A program made the translations under genes and the position numbers. Below are positions 43,384-51,710 of a stretch of 64,000 nt of DNA, piece by piece. How positions within the stretch are numbered: position 1 is the first letter of the stretch; each line of letters starts with the position of its first letter. The notes under the pieces are model-generated. The model searched no databases and was not told the origin of the DNA. It saw only the letters and a program-made list of their open reading frames with translations. The DNA comes from Botrimarina colliarenosi (GTDB lineage Bacteria > Planctomycetota > Planctomycetia > Pirellulales > Lacipirellulaceae). The DNA lies in contig NZ_SJPR01000006.1 of assembly GCF_007859955.1 (NCBI RefSeq), positions 62,001 to 126,000 on the forward strand, read 5' to 3'.

Positions 43384-44898
43384 TCAATAAGAAGGCTCGC
43401 CCAGCACGAACGTCACGGAGGTCTCGCCGCTGGGCTCGACGCCGATGGCGCGGATGCGATCTTTGTCGACGCCACGCCCGACGAGGTAGCCCTCGACCGC
43501 CTTGGCCCGCTGGGCAGCGAGCCGCTTGTTTGCCTCCAGGTCGCCCCGCCGCGAGGCGTTCCCGCGGACCGTGACATAGTAACGCGTGGAGCCGAGCACG
43601 CCAGCCAGTTCGTCGAGCAGCGACTGGCTCCGCCCGGTCAATCGGTCAGTGCCGCGGGCGAAAACAAGCGTCGGCGCCCGGGCCGTGCCGGCGGCAACCA
43701 GCGAGTTCCATTGCTCGTCGGAGAGGGCCGGCAGCTGGACGCCGCGGACCTGCTCGTCGGTGGCGCCTGGCTGGAAGTCCGCCAGGTCGTTCCACACCGA
43801 GGCCAGGTAGAGATAGTTAGGGTTGCCATCCGTGGGGTCGGACTCGATGGCGCCGGTCTCGATCAACACCGCCGTGATCGAGGCGATCATGTCTTCCAGC
43901 AGCGGCAGCTGGGAGCCGGGCGCCTTCCCCATGTGGGCGAGATTCTCCCGGGTGTTCTTCCACCAGACCCCGTTCACCAGCCGCTCGGCTTCCTCGTCGG
44001 TGAGGCGGGCGCCCCCCTTGGCGGCGTCCTTCTGCACCAACGCGACGCGGGCCGCCTCGTCGCGGTAGGCGTAGTTCGCTTGGAAGTAAGCCTTCACGAC
44101 ATCGACCACCGCCCCGCGGTTCTTGGCGACAAAGTCGTCGCTCGCCACCAGGACGTCGGCGATCGCCGAGGGAAACCGCGAGCTGTCCACCACCACATGC
44201 ATCTTCTCGTTCTTCAGCACCTGGGTGACGAGCGGCTCCCACAGCACGTAGGCGAGCCGATCGACCGGTCGCGACGCCTTGTAGCGCGCCACCACGGCGG
44301 CAGCGTCCTTCACCGGCACGAACGGGTTCTCGGGGAGCTGGTCGAGCTGAAACCGTGACATCACCACCCGGGAGAGCGTCTCGCTCGGCGAGTCGGGCGT
44401 CAGCACGAACCGCGTGTCGGGGTGGTTGAGCGCGTCGATGTTGGGGAACGTCTCGCGGTTAGCGACGATAGCGTCGGCGCCGACCGTCTCGTCGATCATC
44501 GCGACGATCGTCGCCGGCAGCGCGCCCGCCTCGGCGCACGCCTTCACCAGCGCGTCGATCGTGAAGACCGCCATGTCGGCGTCGCCGCGACGCAGGGCCG
44601 CGAGCCGTGCCGGGTAGTCGGCGCCGTCGTCGGTGATGGTGAGCCGGACGCCCGCCTTCCGCATCCCCTCGGCGAACTCCGGCGAGCGGAGCACCGCGTA
44701 GCCGCTGAACCCGTCGAGGGCGAGCTTCACCTGCGTGCGGTAGAGGCTCTCCGAGCCGCCCCGCTGGCGTTCCTGCGCCTCGCGCTCGGCCTGCGTCTTC
44801 TCGACCACCGGCGCGAAGACAAACCGCCAGACCCCCGCGCCCATCCCAAGGATGACGAGCCAGACGATCGCGACGGCGAGGAGTTTTCCTTTGGACAA
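43384..44898 (-). CDS. Substrate-binding domain fused to OmpA-like domain (protein 1)
   Basis: 504 residues. An uncleaved-looking helix at about 6-28 (LLAVAIVWLVILGMGAGVW) anchors it. Residues about 55-330 form a type II binding-protein fold like phosphate/NMT1 binding proteins (YAVLRSPEFAEGMRKAGVRL, ADMAVFTIDALVKACAEAGA, YVLWEPLVTQVLKN). Residues about 395-500 are OmpA-like: LVFARGTDRLTGRSQSLLDE and RGNASRRGDLEANKRLAAQR. The Asn and Arg of the peptidoglycan-binding site are present, but the usual Asp (GxTD) appears to be Ser here. So one part would bind a solute and the other reach toward the cell wall. Part of the minus-strand cluster. Confidence 0.87.
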   Translation of the reverse strand: MSKGKLLAVAIVWLVILGMGAGVWRFVFAPVVEKTQAEREAQERQRGGSESLYRTQVKLALDGFSGYAVLRSPEFAEGMRKAGVRLTITDDGADYPARLAALRRGDADMAVFTIDALVKACAEAGALPATIVAMIDETVGADAIVANRETFPNIDALNHPDTRFVLTPDSPSETLSRVVMSRFQLDQLPENPFVPVKDAAAVVARYKASRPVDRLAYVLWEPLVTQVLKNEKMHVVVDSSRFPSAIADVLVASDDFVAKNRGAVVDVVKAYFQANYAYRDEAARVALVQKDAAKGGARLTDEEAERLVNGVWWKNTRENLAHMGKAPGSQLPLLEDMIASITAVLIETGAIESDPTDGNPNYLYLASVWNDLADFQPGATDEQVRGVQLPALSDEQWNSLVAAGTARAPTLVFARGTDRLTGRSQSLLDELAGVLGSTRYYVTVRGNASRRGDLEANKRLAAQRAKAVEGYLVGRGVDKDRIRAIGVEPSGETSVTFVLGEPSY

Positions 44899-44922
44899 TT
44901 TATTTGGGAGAGAGTTGATTCG

Positions 44923-45009
44923 GTGGGAGGCGTCTCCAGACGCCGATTACGGTCTCCCTACCGAAATGGCGTGGTGCGCGTAATCGGCGTCAGGAGACGC
45001 CTCCTACAG
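44923..45009. repeat. REPIN-like element 4 (GGCGTC type, variant loop)
   Basis: Left arm 44923-44952 holds GGCGTC-TCCA-GACGCC; right arm 44977-45009, reversed, holds GGCGTC-TCCT-GACGCC. The small-hairpin stem is conserved; the loop base and flanks differ. Located between the VWA gene end and the next start. Confidence 0.9.
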
Positions 45010-45055
45010 AAAAATGTTGGTGTTGACGGGAGCCGCGGCGTCTTGGCGGTGAACT

Positions 45056-45982
45056 TTATTGACGGCGTTTGCCGGCGGAGGACATCAGCCGGGTGATGAT
45101 GAAGAACGCGATCACGAGGAAAATAAAGACGCCGGAGAAGCCGCCCCCCTCTTCCTCGGGTTGGGGCTGGTTCGCTTGGCCGCCGGGGAAGGGGACCGGC
45201 GGCGCGGCGCGGGGAGACTGCGGGACGCCGGCCGGGGCGCGGACGCCAGTGCCGGCGAGCGGCGTGTTGGGCTGCGACACCAAGGCGGTCAGCGACGCCG
45301 CCGCGACTTCGCTCGGGATCGCCTCGAGGATGTCGAAGTCCGACTCGTCGCCGGCGTCGTTCTGGTCGGTGGTGCTCTCGCCCAGCACGACGGCCGAAAT
45401 GGCCTGCTCGAGCGACGCCGGGTCGTTGGCGTTGCGGTAAGTGCTGGCGCGGGTGGCGAGGCTGTGCTGCTGCGCCATCGCGACGCCGATCACATCGACC
45501 AGCAGTCCGCGGGCCTGGACCTCGGGCAGATAGCGATCGACCAGATTGCCGTCGGTCGCTTCGCCGTCGGAGACCACCAGCAGTTTGTAGACGCCGTACC
45601 GGTTCTTCTCACGGGCCGCGAGCAGGGCGTCGGACGCCGTAATCATGGCGCCGCCAAGGGGCGTCGGGCCGCCGGCGTTGATCTGACCGATTGCCTGACG
45701 AGTCGCCTGCTGATCGACGGGGCCGAGTTCGAAGAGCCAGTCATCGCCGATCCGCGGCGGGTTGAGCAACAGCACGCCGACCTGGGCGTCGTCGGGCGTG
45801 CGGTCGAGCACCGTCTGCAGCGAACGCTTTGCCGCCTCCATCCGCGTGCCGCCGCCGGGCATCCGCTCCGCCATCGAGCCGGAGTTGTCGAGGATCACCA
45901 CGACGTAGAGCCCGGGGCCCGCCGAAGCGCAGCTTGCGAGCGTCGCTATCGTGAGGAGGCTGGCCGCCAACCTTCGGCACAT
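45056..45982 (-). CDS. Exported von Willebrand factor A protein
   Basis: 308 residues. Signal peptide MCRRLAASLLTIATLASCASA (LASC could be a lipobox). The VWA domain follows at once: MIDAS DxSxS is VVVILDNSGSMAER, the Thr position is in GGPTPLGGAM, and the Asp is in LLVVSDGEATDGN, so metal-ion adhesion is intact. From about 205 the chain is low-complexity (Pro/Ala-rich), and one helix near the end (FSGVFIFLVIAFFIITRL) anchors it in a membrane with a KRRQ tail. The layout suggests an extracytoplasmic VWA with C-terminal anchor. Its neighbours are two OmpA fusions and an AAA+ ATPase. Confidence 0.9.
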   Translation of the reverse strand: MCRRLAASLLTIATLASCASAGPGLYVVVILDNSGSMAERMPGGGTRMEAAKRSLQTVLDRTPDDAQVGVLLLNPPRIGDDWLFELGPVDQQATRQAIGQINAGGPTPLGGAMITASDALLAAREKNRYGVYKLLVVSDGEATDGNLVDRYLPEVQARGLLVDVIGVAMAQQHSLATRASTYRNANDPASLEQAISAVVLGESTTDQNDAGDESDFDILEAIPSEVAAASLTALVSQPNTPLAGTGVRAPAGVPQSPRAAPPVPFPGGQANQPQPEEEGGGFSGVFIFLVIAFFIITRLMSSAGKRRQ

Positions 45983-46044
45983 GGGATTGTCGGGGTTGAG
46001 ATGGGTTTGGGAGTTACTTCTTAAGCGACGAAGTCGCCCTCGTA

Positions 46045-46144
46045 TCCCCCTCCTTCTTCAGAGGGAGGGGTTAGGGGAGGGTGGGAGGTGGGTACCTACC
46101 TCGCCCCCTCCCCTAGCCCCTCCCCCTTAAGCGGAGGAGGGGGA
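46045..46144. repeat. C/G-tract inverted repeat (CCCCCTCC type)
   Basis: CCCCCTCCTTCTTCAGAGGG (46046 on) and GGGGTTAGGGGAGGG in the left arm match, in reverse complement, CCCTCCCCTAGCCCC and GCGGAGGAGGGGG in the right arm. Arms also fold on themselves. Spacer between the VWA start and the upstream OmpA fusion stop. Confidence 0.85.
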
Positions 46145-46184
46145 TGAGCGCGGCTACTGCGTCGCCGCCACTTGTGTGAGTCTC

Positions 46185-48044
46185 TCAGAAGTCGAAGTCC
46201 GAATCCTTCAGCGCCTCGGGATTGACCTTCACGATGCGGAACTCGACCCGCATATTCTGCTTCGCCTCCGCCATGTTCGTCGGCTTGGCGATCACCGGGT
46301 CCGAGATTCCGGCGCCCACGGGCTGCAGCTGCGAGAGGTTCACGTTGATGTCGCGGCTGCGGGCGTAGTCGGCGATCGCCTGGCGGACCGCCTCGGCACG
46401 GGCGAGCGACAGGTTCAGCGCCGCCTGCATCGTCTGCTGCGGGCTGTCGGCGGCGCCCTCGAAGGCGCCCGTCTCGATGAGGCGGACCATCTCGTTCATC
46501 TGTGACAGGTCGAGCTCGCGCGAATTGCCCCCCGCGTTGAGGAAGTAGCGGTAGTCGCCGCTGGCGCCGGTCCGGCGGAGGATCCCCTTGGAGAGTCCCG
46601 CCTTGACGAGTTGCACGAGCGTCTTGGTCGGGTCGCTGTGGCCGCGGATCACGACGGCGGCGCCGCCGAACGTGCTCGCCGACTTGAGGGCCCGGTCGAA
46701 CTCGGCGCCGTAGCGGTCGACCGAGAAGTCGGTCTGGTTCGGCTCGAATTCGATCGTGAAGCTGACGATGGTGTCGTCGTCGAGGTCGTCGCCGAGAAAC
46801 TCCCCGACGCCTTCCCCTTCAACGACCGTCTTGGGCTTCGCGAAGGCGACCCCCGCCATGCCGGCAAGCTTCTGGTAGTCGAGCCCCGGCGGGTCAAAGC
46901 CGTAACGGCCACGGGCATAGCCCCACTTGGTCGCCAGGTCGAGCGCGGCGGCCATCTTCGGGTTGAATCCGCTCAGGTTGCCCGACTGCTCGAAGAAGGC
47001 GATCTGCCCCGGCAGGTTCACGAACCGGCAGTCGAGCAGCAGGCCGTGGGCGTCGACCTCGAGCGTCGGCAACACCTCTTCGCCGAAGATCGATTGGCAC
47101 ATCGTGAGCAGCTTGCGGTAGTCGGCCGACATCCGCTGCGACTGCTCGAAGCCGTCGCGGAGGGCCTTCACCTTCTCCTCGGCGGCCAGGTAGCCGGCGA
47201 CAAACTTCTCGACGGCGGGGCGGTTGGCTTTGTACCAGTCACTCCGCACGGCGTAGACGTCGGCGATTGAGCGCGACATGTTCTGCGTCGAAACCAGCAC
47301 GTGGGCGCCGCTGACGGTCCCCTCGGCGCCGGTCCCCTTCGAATCGAGGCCGCCAGTCAGGCCAATCATGTCGGGCGTGATCACGCAGCAGGCGTCGATC
47401 GAGTTGTCCGTGCGGAACTTCTCGGCGGCGCCCTTCGGGCCGGTAAGATCGGGGACAAAGACCACCTCGACGTCGTCGTTGGTGAACTGCGCGGCGGCGA
47501 GGGCGTCGTAGAGAAGACCGACGTGCGGGCCGCCTTGTTGGCACGCGATGCGCACCTTCTTTCCGGGACGCTTCAGGTCGTTGAGCGTCCGCAGCCCTTC
47601 GCGGGCCACGATATGATCGCCGCCGCTCCACGAGAGCTGCAGGATCACCACCGGCTTGGTGCGGGGGTCCTTGCCGATGACCTCGCTCGCCTGGCCGAGC
47701 ATGCGGAACGTCCCACGCAGGAAGGGCGTCTTGCCCCCCACGTAGTCCTTCACCTGCTGGACGAAGTCGTCGCCCGGCGTGAGCTTGAGCCGGAGCCCCG
47801 CCTTGCCGTAAATCGAGTCGCCGGTCGTATCGAGGCCGCCGTTGGCGTAGAAGGTCGCCGCGTCGCCGCCCCAGGTGATGAACGGGACGTTCGTGACGCC
47901 ACGATTCTGCACCGGCTGGACGCTCAGCGGCCCGGTCAGCCCGGAAAACAGCTGCTGCGCCCCCGCGGGCAGAGCCCCGGTAGGCAGGGTCAGCAGAACG
48001 GCAAAAGCAGTAACGACGGCGAAACGTCGCGGCAAACGCGGCAT
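46185..48044 (-). CDS. Substrate-binding domain fused to OmpA-like domain (protein 2)
   Basis: 619 residues. Signal peptide MPRLPRRFAVVTAFAVLLTL through PAGAQQ. Residues about 45-390 form an NMT1/ABC-type binding fold (PFITWGGDAATFYANGGLDT, IACQQGGPHVGLLYDALAAA, CCVITPDMIGLTGGLDSKG). From about 425, IVSFTIEFEPNQTDFSVDRY begins an OmpA-like domain; VVIRGHSDPT retains the Asp used for diaminopimelate, and LNLSLARAEAVRQAI gives the Asn/Arg helix. Between them sits an insert of about 70 residues (ILRRTGASGDYRYFLNAGGN) that is not in standard OmpA domains. Different enough from protein 1 that it is not a recent duplicate. Upstream of the VWA gene on the same strand. Confidence 0.87.
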   Translation of the reverse strand: MPRLPRRFAVVTAFAVLLTLPTGALPAGAQQLFSGLTGPLSVQPVQNRGVTNVPFITWGGDAATFYANGGLDTTGDSIYGKAGLRLKLTPGDDFVQQVKDYVGGKTPFLRGTFRMLGQASEVIGKDPRTKPVVILQLSWSGGDHIVAREGLRTLNDLKRPGKKVRIACQQGGPHVGLLYDALAAAQFTNDDVEVVFVPDLTGPKGAAEKFRTDNSIDACCVITPDMIGLTGGLDSKGTGAEGTVSGAHVLVSTQNMSRSIADVYAVRSDWYKANRPAVEKFVAGYLAAEEKVKALRDGFEQSQRMSADYRKLLTMCQSIFGEEVLPTLEVDAHGLLLDCRFVNLPGQIAFFEQSGNLSGFNPKMAAALDLATKWGYARGRYGFDPPGLDYQKLAGMAGVAFAKPKTVVEGEGVGEFLGDDLDDDTIVSFTIEFEPNQTDFSVDRYGAEFDRALKSASTFGGAAVVIRGHSDPTKTLVQLVKAGLSKGILRRTGASGDYRYFLNAGGNSRELDLSQMNEMVRLIETGAFEGAADSPQQTMQAALNLSLARAEAVRQAIADYARSRDINVNLSQLQPVGAGISDPVIAKPTNMAEAKQNMRVEFRIVKVNPEALKDSDFDF

Positions 48045-48150
48045 GGTGACGCCTCCGGGGGATGGGTTGTTGAAAGCTTCTTCGCAGCTGGTGTTCGCTT
48101 CTTGCCGAGAATCTACCGCGCTTTGGCCCCGATCGCTAATTCGGGGGGGG

Positions 48151-48250
48151 GAACCGCCAAGACGCCAAGACCGCCATGGACTTTCGGACAGGATTTACAG
48201 GATCGACAGGATGTTGGTTGTCATCCGATCCTGTAAATTCTGTTCATCCC
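48151..48250. repeat. Compound spacer repeats (CGCCAAGA and ACAGGAT types)
   Basis: GAACCGCCAAGACGCCAAGA at 48151 is a direct-repeat motif also seen, inverted, at 51678-51706. Then ACAGGATTTACAGGAT (48188 on) pairs with ATCCTGTAAATTCTGT (48227 on), giving an imperfect hairpin. No gene in this 236-base spacer. Confidence 0.8.
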
Positions 48251-48280
48251 GTCTAAATTTCTTTTTCGAGACGAAGTACG

Positions 48281-50056
48281 TCAACGAATCCCTTCGAGCT
48301 CTAACTCAAGAAGCCGGCTTTCCCAATTCGCGCGGTCCTCGAGGTCCATCTCAGGATCGGGCAGCAGCGAGCGGCGGGTGCAGTTCACCAGCGCCTGCAG
48401 CGTTTGGTACTCGCGCGTCGGGCCGATCGCTGGCGGGATCTGGTCGTGCACCGCGGCGAGGACTTCGGGCCACGTCTTCGGCTGCATCGCCTTGAGGTAC
48501 GAGCGGAGCGACGCGAACGCCGCGGCCGAGTACTCGGCCGGCAGCAGCTCGTCGTTCATGCGCTGCACGAGGTCGAGCCGCGTCAGGCCCTCCGTCGCTT
48601 CCAGTTTGACGGCGTCGAGCACCCAGTTGATGAAATCGACGCGGTCGTCGCCCGTCGGGTCGAGCACCGGCAGGATCAAGTCGCCAACGCGGCCCGGGCG
48701 GCGGATGTCGGGCGACAACAGGTGGATCCGCGCGGTCATCAAGAGCCACAGCACTTGGCCGCGGAGCTTGGGGTCGCTCATCATCTGCTGGATCTTGCCG
48801 GTGAGGCGACGCTCGGTCTCGTGGGCGTTCGCGTCGACACGTCCGAACTGCGTGTCGGCCTCGTCGACGAAGATCACGACCTTGCCGAGCGCCTCGAGCA
48901 CCGACCGCAGCCGCTCGAAGACGACGTCGGTCTGCCCGAACCACTGGCTGCGGATATTCTTGAGCACCAGCACCGGCAGGTCGAGCTCGGCGGCGACCGC
49001 CTCGAAGATAAACGTCTTGCCACTGCCGATGGCGCCGGCGACCGCGGCGCCGGGCAGCGCCTTGTCGCCGGTCGCTTTGAACCGCGGGATCAGCTCGTCG
49101 GCGAGGAACTTCTTGAGCCGCGTGAAGCCGATGACGTCCTTCAGCGTGTGCGACGGCTTCTTGAACTCGACGACGTCGTCACCGAGCCGCGTCTGGATGT
49201 ACTCCTCGACCTTGTCGAAGACCGTGTCGGGCGTGAGCTTCTCGCCCGCGTACGCGGCGCCCGCCAGCATCTGCCGCAGGGCGTGCAGCGACAGGCCCGC
49301 GGTGCACTCGCCGAGGGCGTCGGGCGTCGACCACAGCTGCGGCTTCGGTTGCGACTCGGCCAGGAACTCGTTGATGTAGCGGACCCGTTCGTCGAGCGAC
49401 GGCGCCGACACATCGACCGACAGCACCTGCGGCATCCGCGACACCCGGCTGTGCACCAGGCTCCGCGACTCGGCCAGCAGGCAGACCGAGTCGCCGCCGG
49501 CGGTGAACTCGGGATCGCTGAACCAGTCCTGGACGATGCTAATCCGCCGCATCTGGGCGTCGTTGAGCTTCGACAGATCGCCGCTCTCGGGGAGCAGCAT
49601 GTCGGCGCCCTCAACGATCACCAGCAGGTGCTCGCGCAACGCGGCCCGCGAGCAGATCGTCAGCTGCCGTAACAGCTCGAGCGCCGTGGTGGGCGAGCCG
49701 ATGGCGCTGGTGAGGTGGCGGTCGAACTCTTGCTGGAAGAACTCAAGCTGTGTGCCCTTCTTGCGGAGGTCGTCCAGGGCGAGCGTTGCCGGATCGACCC
49801 CGGCTTTCCATTCGACCCACGCGCCGCGGAGCTTGTCGCGGTCGGCGTCGCCGATCCGGATCGGGCCGTTCAGCTCGTAGACGATTTGGATCAGCCCGGC
49901 GGTCTGCGTCTTCTTCAGCAAGAAGGGGATCAGCGGCGTGTGCCGCTCGCCGTCCCAGAACAGGTCCTGGATGTCGCCACAAAGCAGCACGCTGCGTGAC
50001 TGCCCCGAATTGAGCAACCGCGCCAGCCGGGGGAAGAAGTCGGGAGCTTCCGACAT
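48281..50056 (-). CDS. AAA+ ATPase with degenerate N-terminal NTPase half
   Basis: 591 residues. The C-terminal ATPase is complete: Walker A GAAVAGAIGSGKTFIFEAVA (about 335-350), Walker B KVVIFVDEADTQFGR (about 393), a sensor-like LLMTARIHLLSPDIRRPGR with Arg-finger candidates, and a helical lid. The N-terminal half looks like another P-loop fold that has lost its lysine: VLLCGDIQDLFWDGERHTPL, then LVIVEGADMLLPESGD in the Walker B place and LLAESRSLVHSRVSRMP. It is cytoplasmic. AAA ATPases next to VWA genes often form MoxR-like remodelling pairs, although here the VWA is exported, so a direct pairing is doubtful. Confidence 0.88.
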   Translation of the reverse strand: MSEAPDFFPRLARLLNSGQSRSVLLCGDIQDLFWDGERHTPLIPFLLKKTQTAGLIQIVYELNGPIRIGDADRDKLRGAWVEWKAGVDPATLALDDLRKKGTQLEFFQQEFDRHLTSAIGSPTTALELLRQLTICSRAALREHLLVIVEGADMLLPESGDLSKLNDAQMRRISIVQDWFSDPEFTAGGDSVCLLAESRSLVHSRVSRMPQVLSVDVSAPSLDERVRYINEFLAESQPKPQLWSTPDALGECTAGLSLHALRQMLAGAAYAGEKLTPDTVFDKVEEYIQTRLGDDVVEFKKPSHTLKDVIGFTRLKKFLADELIPRFKATGDKALPGAAVAGAIGSGKTFIFEAVAAELDLPVLVLKNIRSQWFGQTDVVFERLRSVLEALGKVVIFVDEADTQFGRVDANAHETERRLTGKIQQMMSDPKLRGQVLWLLMTARIHLLSPDIRRPGRVGDLILPVLDPTGDDRVDFINWVLDAVKLEATEGLTRLDLVQRMNDELLPAEYSAAAFASLRSYLKAMQPKTWPEVLAAVHDQIPPAIGPTREYQTLQALVNCTRRSLLPDPEMDLEDRANWESRLLELELEGIR

Positions 50057-50070
50057 AGTGCGTTTAGGAA

Positions 50071-50354
50071 AGGAGATTGGGGGGATGGATGATCGGTGAA
50101 GTCAACGCTGCTATTCCGCGACGCTCGGATTCTGCTTCAAGTAGACACGATGGAGATCGAGGGATGGCGGCTTTGTGGGGCTGCGCGGCTACGAGTTGCA
50201 GAGCCGATCTTTATCAGAGAATTGGTATGATTACCGTCCCGGTCGTTTATAGAGAGGCGGCATCCCCCGATCTCCTCTGAGAAGCAATGCCGTTCGCTGG
50301 TGACCGCAGTTCGTACAACGTGTCCGCGCCGCAAACCCATCCCCCTATCTCCTA
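50071..50354. repeat. Widely spaced inverted repeat around the AAA-Rieske spacer
   Basis: AGGAGATTGGGGGGATGG at 50071-50088 and its near reverse complement ACCCATCCCCCTATCTCCTA at 50335-50354 flank a 246-base spacer without a gene. The right copy ends inside the stop codon of the Rieske gene. Confidence 0.7.
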
Positions 50355-51455
50355 CTCCTTCGTGCTCAGATCACGATAGAGCATCCCGTGGAAAGCGTGC
50401 ACCGCGCGCTCGAGCTGCGACGAGTAACGCCCCGTCTTGAACGACATCGAACCGAGACCCCGCTGGGTCGCCTCGCAGATCTCGATGTCCTCGTTCTGGA
50501 TGACATGGCTGGCGCCGATCGCCTTGCGGAGGCGGCGCTTCGCGGCCCACTCCTCGAGGTCGTCGCCGTCGGGGGCGTCGGCGTCGACGTAGAAGTCGAA
50601 CACCACTTCGCAACGATCAACGCCCGTCGGGTAGACCACGTTCGTATCCATCATCCGGCCGTAGCGGTTGATGAACAGGTTGGGGTAGAGCCACGCATAG
50701 ACGACCTTTTCGCCCAACCGTTCATCGGTCCCCTTCGCGTCGCAGACCTGGATCGCCGAGCGCTCGTACAACTCGGTCCGGTAGCCGTCGTAGGCGAGCC
50801 CCTCGGCGAGGCCTTCGTGGGCGTAGGCGACGTGGTAGCCGCCGTCGAGTGAGTTGTCGACGAACACCTTCCAGTTGCACTTCATCTGGTAAGAGCGGCG
50901 TTCAACCCACCGCATCCGCTCGAAGCCGAGCTCGTTCAGCGGCGCCATCAGCGGTGCGGCGTCCGACGCCAAGTCGCGTGGGTTGCCCTCGCCCCCCTCC
51001 TCGCCGTCGAGGTCGAGCATCACGAGCGGGCCCCACGTCTCGACGCTGATCGGCGGCAGGCCAAATTGCTTGGGGTCGAACCCCTCCATGCGGCCCATCC
51101 GCGGCGCGCTGCGCAGCGAGCCGTCGAGCCGGTACGTCCAGCCGTGGTAGGGGCAGACCAACTCGTGGGCCTTGCCGCACTCCTGGGCGACCACCGCCGC
51201 GTGGTGTCGGCAGACGTTGTGGAACGCCCGCAGCCGGCCCGCTTCGTCGCGCAGCACGACAAACGGGTTGCCGACCACGTCGCCGGTGAAATAGCTGCCC
51301 GGCTCGGCGACCTGATCGACGCGGCCCACCGCGACCCACGCCTTCTCAAAGACATTCCGGCGTTCGAGCTCCAGCACCCGGGGGTCGACATACCACAGCG
51401 CGGGCGGCGTCGCGGCCGCCTCGACAGGGATCGACGGGTCGAACTGGAGGTCCAT
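50352..51455 (-). CDS. Rieske non-heme iron oxygenase, alpha-subunit type
   Basis: 367 residues. Rieske [2Fe-2S] ligands are NVCRHHAAVV and, 18 residues on, LVCPYHGWTYRLDGS. The catalytic domain has NWKVFVDNSLDGGYHVAYAH, with Asp and both His as mononuclear iron ligands, and a later Asp/Glu in QNEDIEICE. The DGGYHVxYAH signature is like choline monooxygenase/carnitine oxygenase-type enzymes, so a quaternary amine or betaine substrate is a reasonable guess. The reductase partner is not seen here. It is at the promoter-proximal end of the minus-strand cluster and is divergent from the ABC ATPase, which may indicate metabolism of the transported compound. Confidence 0.92.
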   Translation of the reverse strand: MDLQFDPSIPVEAAATPPALWYVDPRVLELERRNVFEKAWVAVGRVDQVAEPGSYFTGDVVGNPFVVLRDEAGRLRAFHNVCRHHAAVVAQECGKAHELVCPYHGWTYRLDGSLRSAPRMGRMEGFDPKQFGLPPISVETWGPLVMLDLDGEEGGEGNPRDLASDAAPLMAPLNELGFERMRWVERRSYQMKCNWKVFVDNSLDGGYHVAYAHEGLAEGLAYDGYRTELYERSAIQVCDAKGTDERLGEKVVYAWLYPNLFINRYGRMMDTNVVYPTGVDRCEVVFDFYVDADAPDGDDLEEWAAKRRLRKAIGASHVIQNEDIEICEATQRGLGSMSFKTGRYSSQLERAVHAFHGMLYRDLSTKE

Positions 51456-51563
51456 CCCGGGATTGTAACCGCCCAGTAGCCAAAAATGCTAAGAACGCCA
51501 AGACTCGAATCGCCGCCGCGAAACGCCTATGCTCCGAAGCACCGCATCGACCATCCGTTAAAC

Positions 51564-51650
51564 TGTGGGAGGGGTCTCCCGACCCCGAATACGCGCACCA
51601 TACCGCTATGGTTTGGATGCCGTAATCGGGGTCGGGAGACCCCTCCCACA
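51564..51650. repeat. REPIN-like element 5, nested in a second repeat
   Basis: 30-bp inverted arms (51564-51593 and 51621-51650, one mismatch) with GGGGTC-TCCC-GACCCC hairpins. Outside it, CTAAGAACGCCAAGACT (51489-51505) pairs with CTTGGCGCTCTTGGCGTCTT (51678 on). It occupies the divergent promoter spacer between the Rieske and ABC ATPase genes. Confidence 0.92.
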
Positions 51651-51710
51651 ATCAAGAATTGAAAACTCATCCTTCTTGCTTGGCGCTCTTGGCGTCTTGG
51701 CGGTTAAACC

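Noticed and set aside
45056..50056. VWA and AAA+ genes as a tellurite-resistance or MoxR gas-vesicle-type cluster
   Set aside because: No TerD, TelA or gas-vesicle proteins are present, and the VWA protein is exported rather than cytoplasmic.
39139..51650. Repeats in this block interpreted as a CRISPR array
   Set aside because: They are inverted pairs kilobases apart, not regularly spaced direct repeats with unique spacers, and no cas genes are present.
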